NCBI GenBank assembly: GCA_047967505.1
Contig: CM106540.1
Strand: one strand, 5' to 3'
DNA length: 64,000 nucleotides
From: Dipteris shenzhenensis
Lineage: Eukaryota > Polypodiophyta > Polypodiopsida > Gleicheniales
The notes beneath the pieces were generated by a model that ran no database searches, was not told the origin of the DNA, and was given only the letters and a program-made list of their open reading frames with translations. Below are positions 1-9,879 of this stretch, one piece after another. Position numbers and translations under genes: made by a program. How positions within the stretch are numbered: position 1 is the stretch's first letter; each line of letters begins with the position of its first letter.

Positions 1-237
1 TCAAGGGAACAAAGATTTTGCAAGCTGTGTGACCAAGAACAAGTAGAGACTGAAGCACATGTCCTCCTTACATGCACACGGTATGCCTGCATAAGGAGGG
101 ACTTTAACAATATTACAGAGGAACACGACACCCTAGCAAGCTTGCTCTCACATAGCCATATAGCCACTCTGGGTAACTATATTGCCAAGGTTCTTAAATA
201 TCGTGAATGTTGTATTAATCAATGTATTTCAAAATAA
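1..237 (+). pseudogene. C-terminal tail of a retroelement reverse transcriptase (zinc-binding motif)
   Basis: The reading frame is open from the left edge to a TAA at 235-237. It carries CKLC followed by HVLLTC, a CxxC...HxxxxC pattern typical of the zinc-binding tail after the reverse transcriptase of non-LTR elements. The N-terminal part lies outside the window. It does not resemble the GADPTCPRC tails of the LINE-A copies further on, so it is a different family. It is followed by about 100 bases without coding sequence and then a (TTC)n run, which may be the element's 3' tail. Family assignment is not possible from this fragment. Confidence 0.55.
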
Positions 238-336
238 TTGTTCTCCCCCCCTTCCATAAAAGGAAGGAGACACTTGTATCGTGACTTTTATGGGTCCCAT
301 GGGTCGGTATTTCGGCCCCCAGAGGATGGTAATACA

Positions 337-359
337 TTCTTCTTCTTCTTCTTCTTCTT
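337..359 (+). repeat. (TTC)n microsatellite, possible 3' tail of the upstream element
   Basis: About 23 bases of TTC repeats lie between the end of the upstream fragment and the first recognisable LINE-A base. Some non-LTR elements end in short simple repeats rather than poly(A). That reading is inference; it could equally be an unrelated microsatellite at the junction. Confidence 0.7.
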
Positions 360-1290
360 GGCCTTGGGATCCTGGAGGTTGTGGTTATATGGAGGTGCAC
401 CTATCAGGTGCTTGCAGTGGGACCCAGGAGAGTGGGAATGGATAGATCATGGGCACCGAGAGAGGGGGATTCCCTTCTTTCGTTTCACGGTTAGTAATGC
501 CAGGAGGTTTCAGCTGAACAGTAGGGGTTGGATTCCCTCCAGAGCCCCCCATTGGAAAAGCTTTTTCGTCACCGCAGACTTGCGTAGAAGTTTCTGGAGG
601 AGGCTCTGGAAATCCCTCAGAAATAGAAAGATCACTCTTTTCTTTTGGCTTTCTATTCATGGAGGGATTACAGTGAACCTGTGGATATCACGATTTGGGG
701 CTGATCCCACTTGTCCTCGATGCCATTCTGCAGAGGAGTCAGTGCGACATTGCCTTTGGGACTGCAGTCAGGCGAGGACTGTTTGGAAAGGGGTTGCTCG
801 GATACTCAGCATCTTTCACACTTCCCCTTTCTTCATCACTTGGGGCTTGGTCGCATGGTTATCTCTTACCGGGCCCCAGGTGTTTTATGAGGGTGAGCCT
901 TCTTCTTGGGCACTCTCAGTCCGCCGGCAGGTGATAGAGCCCTGCTCTCTACAGGATGTTCCACTTACTCCCTTCAGAGCTTCTCATGTTTCAGTGGACA
1001 CCTCTTGGGAGATTTTGGCTAGCATTTCCTCTTGGCACATTTGGAGAGCCAGATGTACTAAGGCCTTGGATGGCACCCAGATACACCCATTACAGGTGTT
1101 CACGGGTATTTGGTCTGACACAGTTCACACTTTGATAGCCATATGGGCTAGCATGCAGGGCCCTTCACCGGCAGCCTCTTCTAGAAGGGCTATATTTCTT
1201 CGAGTTTGGAGAGGTTCTCCCTTTTTCTCGGAGGTTTCTACCGGATTGAGATGGCACTATCAGCCTCAATCCTTTCTTTTTGGCTCTTGA
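360..1290 (+). pseudogene. LINE-A ORF2 C-terminal fragment with zf-RVT domain
   Basis: The frame is open for the whole fragment and ends with TGA at 1288-1290. It encodes the region after the RT palm: a Trp-rich linker (GGITVNLW), then the reverse-transcriptase zinc-binding domain with CPRCH and HCLWDC, and a conserved HIWRARCT block. Endonuclease and RT catalytic domains are absent because of 5' truncation. An ATG further upstream at 238 is in frame but lies in unrelated sequence, so it is not a real start. Family knowledge: this C-terminal domain is typical of plant L1-like ORF2 proteins. Confidence 0.8.
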
Positions 1291-1388
1291 GCTTTTCGTG
1301 CATTGCATGATGTATCCCGTATGGAGCTTGCTCTAACGGTTTTTCTTTAATACTTAATAGAAGTCTCTTTTTGCAAAAAAAAAAAAAA
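360..1388 (+). mobile_element. LINE-A copy 1, 5'-truncated L1-like retrotransposon
   Basis: This copy holds only the C-terminal part of ORF2, a short 3' UTR and a poly(A) run at 1375-1388. The 3' UTR matches, in the opposite orientation, the starts of the minus-strand copies at 2583, 15593 and 33540. On its right it abuts a minus-strand copia RT exactly after a GIEF codon run, so it landed in or was joined to that element. No target duplication is visible, because the left flank is a different sequence from the right flank. Confidence 0.85.
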
Positions 1389-2123
1389 CTCAATGCCAAG
1401 ACAATAATGCAATAGGCCCAAATTTGTCATGTCAAAGTTGTAACATAAAGCAGAGTGCACTGCTGTAATTTGCTGCAAATCACTGCCAGTGAGTATGATG
1501 TCATCCACATATAGTACCAACATGACCAATTCTGATTTTGGCTGTAGAACATATAGATTTGGCTCTGTATGAGTGTTTACGAAGCCCTGGGACAGCAAAA
1601 ACTGATGTATCTTCTGATACCACGCAGGAGCTGCTTGCTTCAGCCCATATAGAGCCTTCCTGAGCTTGCATACCTTGTGCTCTTGTCCCTTCACCTCAAA
1701 AACTTGGGGCTGATGTACACAGACCTCCTCTTTAAGATCTACATTGAGGAAAGCAGTCTTGACATCCATCTGGTACACTGACCAACCATAAAACACAACA
1801 AGAGAGATGACAGAACGAATGGTGGTCATCTTGGCCACTGGAGCAAATGTCTCCTCATAATCTATCCCCTCCTCTTGTGCATACCCCTTGGCAATCAAAT
1901 GGGCTTTGTATTTCTTAATTGTGCCATCTGAATGGTATTTCACCTTGTAAATCCATTTGGTGCCAACCACATTTTTTCCAATGGGCCCATCAACCAAGTC
2001 CCATGTGGCATTCTTCTCAATGGATTTAATCTCAGCTTCCAAAACTTTCTGCCATGCCAGATTATGCTGAGCATCCTTGAAGCTCTGAGGCTCATTTTCA
2101 GCTTCCATCACTGAGGTCATCAA
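1389..2123 (-). pseudogene. Copia-1a reverse transcriptase (RVT_2) fragment
   Basis: This encodes a copia-type reverse transcriptase with the landmarks WDLVDGP, GTKWIYKVKYHSDG, YEETFAPVAK, YQMDVKTAFLN, ALYGLKQAAPAWY and the catalytic YVDDIILTGSD box. The frame is open until it runs into the poly(A) of LINE-A copy 1 directly after GIEF. The thumb and RNase H are therefore missing. The N-terminal side joins the integrase tail in the next feature. Reverse transcription of the element RNA would be its role; this copy cannot perform it as it stands. Confidence 0.85.
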
Positions 2124-2129
2124 AGCAAA

Positions 2130-2582
2130 ATTGACCTTCTTCTAATTTTTCTGAGTGCTGGGCTTGGTTTTCCCCAAAGTAGGCTGATCCTTAGCATCTT
2201 GAATGGTCAACCTTATCCAACATGGAATAGATTTCTCCGTTGTACCACTTAGGGCTGCATCAACATTTTTAGTGGCCTCACGACGTTGATAATGCCTCCA
2301 AACATGAGGCTGTCTATTCTCATTAATTGGCTGCAAATCTGAAACGTTTGAGGGAGAGCGATCCTCAACATGTGGCAAGCCATCTGAACTATGAGAAGTA
2401 GAAGGGGAAGCATCAAGAGACTCCGTCTCATCATCCTCAAACTCGATGATGTCCAAAGGGGTGTCATCGTGTGGTGGCAAGTCTGCACTAGCGGGCTGCA
2501 TGCACTCATTCTCAGCAAAGAGAACTTCTCTGCTGATTATTACCTTCCTGGTAGCGGGATTATAAAGCCTAAATCCCCTACC
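2130..2582 (-). pseudogene. Copia-1a integrase C-terminal fragment and linker to RT
   Basis: Translation of the minus strand gives the copia integrase tail GFRLYNPATRKVIISREV, followed by an acidic Ser/Pro-rich linker (DIIEFEDDE). This is the usual junction between integrase and RT in the copia polyprotein. The integrase catalytic core is absent: the sequence upstream is LINE-A poly(T) at 2583. A frame change separates this part from the RT. Confidence 0.7.
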
Positions 2583-4118
2583 TTTTTTTTTTTCAAGAAA
2601 TTTACTTCAGTAAGTATGAATAAAAACCACAGAGCAAGCTCAAGTGCGGGAGTACATCATGTCAAGCATGAGAAAAAAAAGCTCAGAATGAGCAATCAAA
2701 AATCCCAGGTGGCAGCTGAAAATGCCATCATTCCTGAAGGAGAGTCAAAGAAGAAAGGACAATCCTTCCAGACTTTGAAAAAAGCAACCCTCCTAGCAGT
2801 AGCAGTCTTGGAGGTTCCCTGTATGTTCGCCCAAAGGGCCATCAAAGTGTGTATAGTATTTGCCCAGATACTGGCCATAGTCTGAGAAGGGTGAACCTAG
2901 GAGTCCTTCAAAGCCTATGTACATCTGGCTCTCCAAATATGCCATGCTATAATACTAACTAGAATCTCCCAAGATGTGTCTACAGAAGTGTGGGGAGCTC
3001 TGAATGGAGTAAATGGAACATCCCGAAGGGAGCATGACTCCACAAGGTGTCGTCGAACAAAAAAAGCTGTGTCCGTGTCATGTCCCTCGAAGAAAGCCTG
3101 TGGACCAATGAGTGACAACCAAGCAACTAATCCCCAGGTCATGAAGAAGGGTGCTCTATGAAAAATGCAAAGTATCCTAGCAACATCGTTCCAAATCGTC
3201 CTCGCCTGAGTGTAGTCCCAAAGGCAGTGCTGCAGTGACTCAACTACTGAGTGGCATCGAGGACATGTAGGGTCAGCCCCGAACCTGGATCTCCACAGGT
3301 TCACTGCAATCTCTCCATGAATAGTAAGCTAGATGAATAACATGATTTTCCTATTTTTGAGGGATTTCCAAAGTCTCCTCCAAAAGTTTTTCTGCATCTC
3401 TGCAGAAATCTGAAAAGTATCCCAATGAGGAGCTCTAGAGGGCCTTCAGCCTCTACAACTGAGCTGGAATCTCCTGGCATTTCTGACCGTGTAACGAAAG
3501 AAGGGGATGCTCTTCTCTCAGTGCCTTGCAACTATCCACTCCCATTCCCCTGGATCCCACTGCAAGGATCTAATAGGGGAACCTCCATACAACCAAAGCC
3601 TCCAACATCCAATAGCCACGAGAACAGGGTCTGGATCAAGATACCACTATGAGTCTCTATCCATCTCCATGTATCCTGCAATCCTGATAGGCTGAAAAGG
3701 AGCCTCCAAAAGAATGTCGCTTGAAGATCTGTCCAAAAGAATGTCGCTTGAAGATCTGTGGAGTATGCCTCCTGCATGAACCTGAAAGACACGGGTATCC
3801 TCATGTGCATCCTGCAAAGCTATAACCTGCAGAGGGATACCTGTCCTCGAAAAAGCCCCCAACCAGGTGGACTCAGAAATAGGCAAATGGTATGTATCCA
3901 TCCACTCCACTGGTATGGCTGCATCTATCTGCTACATCCTGGCTGCACTTCCTCTCAGGTGACTAACTGAACGAGCTCTCTGATCCTCTGGAAGCATCCT
4001 GAAAGCTTTCCAAGCACCACCGTGGATGCACGTCCCAACTCCCATCTAGACCACTGCATATAATGTGACATGCCCAGTCATCTACCATGCTCATCTAGTA
4101 TGCAATCATTCCACATGA
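2583..4118 (-). mobile_element. LINE-A copy 2, 5'-truncated, in Copia-1a
   Basis: Poly(T) at 2583-2593 marks the 3' end. The body encodes the Trp-rich linker and zf-RVT region of ORF2 in three frames (2915-3304, 3301-3531, 3532-3910), with GADPTCPRCH and HCLWDY showing decay of the last zinc ligand. A direct duplication of about 27 bases at 3712-3765 disrupts one stretch. Homology to LINE-A copy 3 ends near 4118. The flanking copia sequences belong to integrase on one side and gag on the other, and no target duplication is visible, so a deletion occurred with or after insertion. Confidence 0.8.
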
Positions 4119-4705
4119 CGGACGAATGTGCCATATGAGGGCGCTAACCTATTGAGAGTAATAGAGATGAGCTTCTTGTCTTCTATTTCCTCATCAATAC
4201 TTGCGAGCTGATCACGTAGATCAGTGATCCTGGCAATATGATCAGTGATGGCTTGGCCTTCCTACATCTCGAGATCCTTGAGCTGACTTGTCAAGGCAAT
4301 GGCTCTTGCTTCGTTCTTAACATGATACATGTTTGCCAATCTTTCCCATGCTGCCTTTGCATCCTTGCACGACTTGATAGTCGTCACAATGTGCCTCTTC
4401 ACATTCGTGGCAATTAAAAACATTGCTTGGGCACTACAGCGGTCAAACTTCTTCCGCTCCTCCGTCGATGCTATGAGACCAGCAGGAGGAGCTGTAGCAG
4501 TCTGCTGTCTGCCTATAGTCTGACCCGAAGAAGCTGTGCTGGCTGTAGATGAGCCTACTAACCTCACCTCATCCCCACTAACAATATCCCATAAGCCCTT
4601 ACCAACCAAGATGTTCTTAAGCATGAATGACCACAAGGCATAGTTTGGTCCATCCAGCTTATCACCCTTGGACAAATTGCCAAAACTGTCTGAAAGAGTC
4701 GACAT
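4119..4705 (-). pseudogene. Copia-1a Gag (DUF4219/UBN2 type)
   Basis: The chosen start is the ATG at 4705 (MSTLSDSFGNLSKGDKLDG) rather than the in-frame ATG at 4807, because copia Gag usually begins just before the N-terminal DUF4219-like block. The body shows YALWSFMLKNILVGKGLWD and then the UBN2-type helix region (AAWERLANMYHVKNEARA). A TAG interrupts the frame near 4265 and the frame continues as QAITDHIARITDLRDQLAS until LINE-A copy 2 cuts it. Gag would form the particle around element RNA. Confidence 0.8.
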
Positions 4706-5740
4706 GATGCAAAATGGGATACCCACAAGCTGCAAATATATCTGCAAAAAGAACTGCAAGTCCCAAAGGTGCAACTGGCTGCAAATGCGCCTGTAAATCC
4801 CAAACAAATGCTTGCTGCAAATGCAAAGTACGACTGGATGCTCTTAACTGCCACTAACTGCACAATGCATCACTACAAAAATAGCATAAATTAATCATTG
4901 CATTTTGCTGTAATCTGAAGTGCAATCCCAAATTGAAAATGCACAACCCAAATCTGAAATAGCGCATCCATGAGTGCTCAAATGCATCCAATGGAGCTCA
5001 AAGGCATCCACAACTACAAAGTAACTGCAAATGCACCCAACAATGCAGAGTATCTGCAAATGCACCTAAGAGTGCAAGAGTATGGGCTGCAAAAATAGTC
5101 CCGAAGCGAAATACACAGCTCAAAACACTTACTGAAAGTGCACCGTCGCCCGAACCACCTGCAAAACACCTGCAAAACAGTCCATTAACTGTGTGGGCAA
5201 GCTGGAGATGACAAAGGAGCTGAAGTGAGCCGCTTGGAGCTGAATGAAGCTGTCAGGAGTACTTCTGAACACAATACACGTGTAGGGAAGAGCTTGGAGA
5301 AGTATGGAGATGCCTGGAGCTGCTGGAACACACCCAGTAGAGGCTAGAGCTGAAAAAGATTCAGATCTGAGCAAAAACGCCAAAAAACAGCTGAAAACTA
5401 CTCGAAATCACCTTCCAACAAGTCCCACGGACTTCCAGCACTGTCGCGCAACTGTATTGACAGATCCGTACAGACGTACGTACAACTGTACGGACAAAAA
5501 AGCAAAAAAAAATCCCCCTGCCTGAAATGGTGCGGGACAGATTTGTTTGTATGTGGGCAGCTCCGAAATTTCGAAAAACGTCGAAATCGGACCTCAAAAG
5601 GTCAAAAAACAGCCGCTGGACTGTTGGAGTTACCTCAAACGAAAGCTGGAGAGCTCAATGTGAGAACCAGGAACGCGCACTGGAGCACCAAGCTTGCGGG
5701 TGTCTGGAAGCAAGCGCGGGAATGGGCTCTACAGACGGAA
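4706..5740 (-). other. Copia-1a untranslated leader
   Basis: About 1 kb between the primer-binding site and gag has no convincing protein. It is rich in TGCA-containing near-repeats (for example TGCAAATGCAC at several places, 4900-5080) and has a tight group of four GTAC cores at 5457-5500. A long leader is common in plant copia elements and usually carries packaging signals. Confidence 0.6.
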
Positions 5741-5754
5741 TCGCTCTGATACCA
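5741..5754 (-). other. Primer-binding site of Copia-1a (tRNA-iMet type)
   Basis: The minus strand reads TGGTATCAGAGCGA two bases inside the LTR end. This is the standard plant copia minus-strand primer site, complementary to the 3' end of initiator tRNA-Met. Confidence 0.9.
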
Positions 5755-5756
5755 AA

Positions 5757-5940
5757 TGTAGGAACAAAGTGGAGACAGGTTGTGAACATAAGTGAGCAAG
5801 AGTGCACACACAAGAAAGCTCCAATAGAAATGTTCAAATGAAACAATACAAGTACTTGGTATATATAGTACCCAAGTACTACTGATCAACCATAGGGTTG
5901 ACTTTATGCCTACAACACCATATCTTTGTAATCTCTTACA
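5757..5940 (-). repeat. 5' LTR of Copia-1a
   Basis: 184 bp, read on the minus strand from TGTAAGAG to CCTACA. It is nearly identical to the 184-bp LTR at 27464-27647. A TATATATA stretch near 5865 could serve as TATA box. The primer site lies directly inside its end, which identifies it as the 5' LTR. Confidence 0.88.
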
Positions 5941-7086
5941 GGAACATAGTGATGCTGAAACCATCACCAATGTTCTTTGGGAAAGTCATCAGGGAAGGTG
6001 GGAAAGGAAGCACCAGCAAATAGGGGAAAGCAGTTGGCAAGCAAGTGGAGAAGCCATGAGCAATCAAGCAAGGCTATGAGCAACAAGCAGGTTAACGACC
6101 ACTCAGGCAAGGCAGTGAGCAAGCTAGTGGAGGAGGAATCGGGCAAGGTAACAAGACAGAAGAAGCAGTGAGCAAGCACCTTAAGCAGCGATCTACCAAG
6201 CGGGATAAAGAGTGATTAAGCAAGCACCTAGAGGAGCAATCAGCAGCAGGAAAATGGAAATGAGAAAGTGGGTGAGAGGAACAGGAAACTAACATGATAG
6301 AGAGGGAGCGAGTTGAAAGCCTATATCTGAAGAGACTCTCTAGACCTTTGAACATATCAACCTTCAATCAAGAGCGATTACTATATATTGTTAAGTAATT
6401 AAAAGATGCTATATGATCTCACATCAAAAGAGACCTTAATGGAATGCAAAATCTTTTAACTTTGTGTTTAACTATTTCATTTGCTTGAATGATAACAATT
6501 CATGCCATGGTCTGCAAACTCATAGGATAGCTATCACCTCTGAGAAATGTTTTGGAGAGTTTCCATTGTTTCCTTATTCAGGTTGAAACATAGTTTGTTT
6601 TCTGTTAAAAAATTTGAATTTGTGTTTAACTATTTCATTTGCCCGAATGATAACAATTCATGTCATGGTCTGCAAACTCATGGGATAGCTATCACCTCTG
6701 AGAAATGTTTTGGAGAGTCTCCATTGTTTCCTTATTGAGGTTGAAACGTAGTTCGTTTTCTGTTAAATAATTTGATTTTTCATCCAAAAAGCATTCCTGT
6801 CCAAAACAGTATGATTATATGTAAATAAGACACCACAATTGAAATGTGTTTTAACAATCCTCGCTAAGCCAAAAAACATATTATCCAAAAAAACAAGATT
6901 ATATGTAAATATGACATATAAAGTGAAAACTGTTTTAAAAATCCTTGCTAAGCCAAAGAAACAGAAAGGAAGTGCTTCAACCCAACAGAAAAGACCATGT
7001 AGGTTTGACACTTTTTATGTATTCATGTTGATGAGCTCCTTCCGCAATAGGAAAGTTTTTGTTGGAGATATCATAGCCAAAGAGTG
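5941..7086. other. Unassigned AT- and purine-rich sequence with tandem duplications
   Basis: The first 300 bases are purine-rich with scattered AGCAAGC and GAGCAA words. 6461-6618 and 6619-6774 form a direct tandem duplication with a 158-base period. Near 6813-6975 a second direct duplication has an 84-base period (GATTATATGTAAATA and CGCTAAGCCAAA-like blocks occur twice). No reading frame here resembles a known protein. Confidence 0.6.
6461..6774. repeat. Direct tandem duplication, 158-base unit, two copies
   Basis: Both copies start with TTTGTGTTTAACTATTTCAT and run through CATGGTCTGCAAACTCAT and GAGAAATGTTTTGGAGAGT, with only scattered substitutions between them. Confidence 0.9.
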
Positions 7087-7320
7087 TGTGTGATGTGTTG
7101 TATTAGGACATCTAGTAGATATGTACAGTGCCACGTGTCATCTTGGGAGTTATCCAATATGCACTTGGTGCTAGTATGTGTGTGTCTAGCCTACTAAGGC
7201 TTGTACTTCACTTGTCTCATTGATAATGATGATGAATGAACGAAAGCCTTTCATGGTGTCTACATTTGAGTATCATTTCCTCTCTCCCTAGCCTATCTCT
7301 CTAACTCTCTCTCTCTCTCA
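7087..7320 (+). repeat. LTR-like direct repeat L1
   Basis: Begins TGTGTGATGTGTTGTA and ends CTCTCTCTCA, so it has TG...CA ends. It matches 8730-8935 in order along its length (CCACGTG, GTGTGTCTAGCCT, GAAAGCCTTTCATGGTGTC) with several indels. Its 3' part (GAGTATCAT, TCTCTCCCTAGCCTA) also resembles the LTRs of Copia-3, so a copia family is likely. No clear primer site follows, although GATAGTATAGGCAGAG may be a decayed one. Confidence 0.6.
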
Positions 7321-8059
7321 TGAGATAGTATAGGCAGAGTTCGCCATGACACCACTACAGACTCATGCCATCTTCCAGACAGTGACATTTATTCATAGAG
7401 TCTGGGACCTACTGCACTGGAGACTACCAAGGTTGGCCCTGGAGTTATCCAACAAACTAGCTGAGAGCAGGGTGGACACAGTATACATGTATATCCACAT
7501 GGTTTGTCAGACACGGGATTTAGATGGCCAAGCTCCCTCCCTTTTAGTACAGTATGGATGCACCCCCTAAGTGGATCCCACGAGATGAGATTAACTATAT
7601 CATACGATTAGATCTCCTCCAACTCCACACATCTCGGACTTTGGGGAGGAGATCAGGAGCTCCCCACCAAGATTCAGTTCTACCGCGACCACATCCTGAG
7701 CGTGGATTCATCATCAGACCCCAATATCTCGAGGATAGAGGAGTCTCACATGTACTAAGGATCGCTATTGGGCAGATGCGGGTTTCATCCCATCAACTAA
7801 GGATTGAGACAGGGAGAGCAACACGTATACCCGGAGAGCAACACGTATACCCAGAGAACAACGGATCTACATGCTATGCACACTGGGAGTGATTGAGATT
7901 AGAGAAGAGTTTATGCAGGCTGACATCTCTTTACTCTGGAACCATTCACTGGGGCTGGAAGCACCATACCATTCAAAGTGGCCATATACACACCGCTACT
8001 AGGAAGAAGCTTGGAGATGAAGTAAGGTCCACTCCACCCGCTAACAAATTTAGATTTAT
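7321..8059. other. Interior between LTR-like repeats, unassigned
   Basis: Two plus-strand frames are open (7346-7570 and 7554-7892), but neither resembles a family I know and both are probably chance or decayed retroelement sequence. A 20-base unit containing GAGCAACACGTATACC occurs twice exactly and a third time imperfectly at 7813-7865. Confidence 0.4.
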
Positions 8060-8710
8060 GTTTCAAAAACTTGCTGGAATACAAGAGAACAAATCACCCA
8101 CTTTAAACTCACGACGACGGAATTTCCTGTCATGCCATGCCCGCTGCCTATTCAGCCAAACTTCCTGTGCGAGGACGGCCTCCTGTCGGTGCTCTTCTAA
8201 GGCTTCAAGATCCCAAAGCCGTTCAAGGGTGCAGGCCTCCAAGTTGTCATCCATCTCAGCAATGACCCTAGTAGTTTTCATATGAAATTCATAAGGCGTA
8301 ACTGCCTCCAGGCCGTTGAAATGGTGAATATCCAGTATTGGCCTTATACCCTGTAAGCAAAAAGAGCTGCGGGAAGTAAAATATTACAATCCGCCAGAGA
8401 ATTATCAACCCATTTGGTGCCATAGTCTGTGGCAACCAAGGCGTACTTGTTCCCTCTTCGAGTGGCAGGAGAGATGAATCCAACAAAGTCCACACCCCAT
8501 CTATAGAAGGGGGGCACAAGGCTGAATGGCTTCAGGGGAAGGTACTCACGTTGGATAGGCTAGGGACCACAGCTCGTTGACATGAGTCACAACGGCGCAC
8601 ATGAGCATAGCAACCTTGGAACAACTTCAGCCACCACAATCCTGCATGCAATATCTTCTGAGCAGTGACCTCCGGGGCCATATGGGGATCGGTCTACTCC
8701 TTACTTGTTG
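8060..8710 (-). pseudogene. Ty3/gypsy integrase relic with internal deletion
   Basis: Minus-strand translation in changing frames gives the integrase HHCC region (HMAPEVTAQKI, RRCDSCQ), then the core start FVGFISPATRRGNKYAL and ATDYGTKW. It jumps directly to LLPAALFAYR and ends with HMKTTRV-like and KFKVGDL-like tail sequence. Compared with the fuller integrase at 37200-38018, a segment of a few hundred bases between GTKW and LLPAALF is deleted, including the second catalytic Asp and the Glu. It is the same gypsy lineage as the 28832-45060 element. It also keeps an integrase tail that the larger element has lost. Confidence 0.75.
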
Positions 8711-8729
8711 GGTCTCATACTCTTTGCTC

Positions 8730-8890
8730 TGTGTGATGTGTTGTACTAGGAGATCTAGTAGTGGTTTGATGTGTGAGTGCCACGTGCTATCCCAGTATGT
8801 GTGTCTAGCCTGTAAAGGCTTATACTTCACTTGCCTCATTGATGATGATGAATGAATGAAAGCCTTTCATGGTGTCTACATTTGAGTATC

Positions 8891-8935
<45 letters not shown>
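8730..8935 (+). repeat. LTR-like direct repeat L2, ending in a (CT)n run
   Basis: Same orientation and order of blocks as L1 at 7087-7320. It ends in a long (TC)n microsatellite (about 8897-8934) before a terminal CA. The bases outside L1 and L2 (GAGTG and TACAC) do not match, so a simple intact insertion with both LTRs is not supported. Confidence 0.6.
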
Positions 8936-8937
<2 letters not shown>

Positions 8938-9103
8938 CACCATGTTTCCTTGAGTTTAGCTGTTTTAAACGAGAGTCCATTCGATGAAAACCATTCCAGT
9001 ATTGTAATTGCTAATCAATACTGCGACGTGCAATACGATGTACTTCAAACAAATCATCAAACAATACTGAATAGCAGCAGTAGGAAAAAACACAGGTACA
9101 CAC

Positions 9104-9294
9104 CAGATCCTTCAACACTTCTGTAATTCCAAGGTCAATAGTTTCCACCTCTGAAGAGCTTTCTGCAAATAAACTAGTCTTCTCCTTTTGAACTTGAAGG
9201 GCCTCAATGTTCTGCTCGAGCTCCTTTTTATATAAGCTAGAGTTGCTTTCACAATAGGAGTTGTAGAGCTTGTTCTTCTCGTCCAATCTCTCAG
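9104..9294 (-). CDS. Putative host-gene exon (coiled-coil-like), exon c
   Basis: On the minus strand a 191-base segment is preceded by an acceptor (TTTGTAG) and followed by a donor-like GTGTGTACC. It starts in phase 1: its first two bases complete the codon begun by the exon at 9451-9567, giving Thr and then ERLDEKNKLYNSYCESNSS and ELEQNIEALQVQKEKTS. The spliced product is charged and helix-prone, as in coiled-coil proteins. I do not recognise the family. The phase match across two introns is the main reason to regard this as a real gene rather than chance. Confidence 0.5.
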
Positions 9295-9450
9295 CTACAA
9301 ATTTAGAAGATCATGTAAGACTGAAGTTTAAACTAGTGTCCTTCACTCCAACAACACATAAAAGTGGAAAAAACGGAAAAAAACTTGTTATCCAATCCAA
9401 CCCTAGTGTATATCAGTAAAAAATTATGCCTCTCTCCAAAACCGAAATAC

Positions 9451-9567
9451 TTTGTCTTTCCACATCTTTCGCCTTTCTGTGAAGCTTCTTTGTTGTTCCT
9501 TTGCAGTGTTTGACAGCTTCTGTTGTAAGTTTCACAAGTCCATCTGAGGTTGCAGTCACAATCAATT
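9451..9567 (-). CDS. Putative host-gene exon, exon b
   Basis: The minus-strand segment runs from an acceptor (ACTGACAG) to a donor GTATTT. In the chosen frame it reads ELIVTATSDGLVKLTTEAV and then KLHRKAKDVERQ without a stop. It begins with two bases that complete the codon left by the small upstream exon and ends with one base completed by the downstream exon. An alternative acceptor 13 bases upstream would keep the same frame here but not fit the upstream exon. Family unknown. Confidence 0.45.
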
Positions 9568-9860
9568 CTGTCAGTAAATGCTACAGCAACAACCAGGAAA
9601 GTCATCGTGGAAACATGAAATACACAAAATACAGCAAGTGGGGATTGAGGCTGAGCACATTTGTATGCAAATGTCAGAACACAGGGCATCTACAGGTGAA
9701 TTGATGGAAAAAGACACACACCCCCTCCCCAACCACACACAATCGATATCTGTTTACTTGGGTGTGCATGGGTAAGTCCTAAGAAAATTACAGAAATGAA
9801 GAGGAGCCCGCAGTCAAAATTGAGTTTAATAGTTCATGCAAGAGACTGATAAGCTCTTAC

Positions 9861-9879
9861 CTTTCATGGACTTGATAAG
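9861..9879 (-). CDS. Putative 19-base micro-exon, exon a
   Basis: CTTATCAAGTCCATGAAAG lies between an acceptor (CACATGGCAG) and a very good donor (GTAAGAGC) on the minus strand. It encodes LIKSMK plus one base, in phase with exon b. Micro-exons of this size exist in plants but are rare; the ATG inside it could alternatively mark a start. Transcript evidence would settle it. Confidence 0.35.

Larger units (their letters stand above)
1389..5940 (-). mobile_element. Copia-1a: degraded Ty1/copia element, minus strand
   Basis: Read on the minus strand, the element starts with a 184-bp LTR (5757-5940), a TGGTATCAGAGC primer-binding site, a leader of about 1 kb and gag. It then jumps across a LINE-A copy to the end of integrase and to RT. 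Protease and most of integrase are missing, so a deletion accompanies the LINE-A segment. The RT breaks off at 1389 against LINE-A copy 1, so RNase H and the 3' LTR are lost. A related copy, Copia-1b, lies at 27464-28831 and 45061-45192. Confidence 0.85.

Noticed and set aside
238-359. N-terminal extension of the LINE-A fragment from an ATG at 238
   Set aside because: The extension is upstream of LINE-A homology and includes the (TTC)n run, giving a poly-Phe stretch.
2391-2885. 164-residue plus-strand open frame across the copia/LINE-A junction
   Set aside because: It reads the antisense strand of two minus-strand elements and crosses their junction.
7346-7892. Two plus-strand frames taken as a host gene
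   Set aside because: No recognisable domain, no splice logic joining them, and they lie inside an LTR-like pair; left as unassigned sequence.
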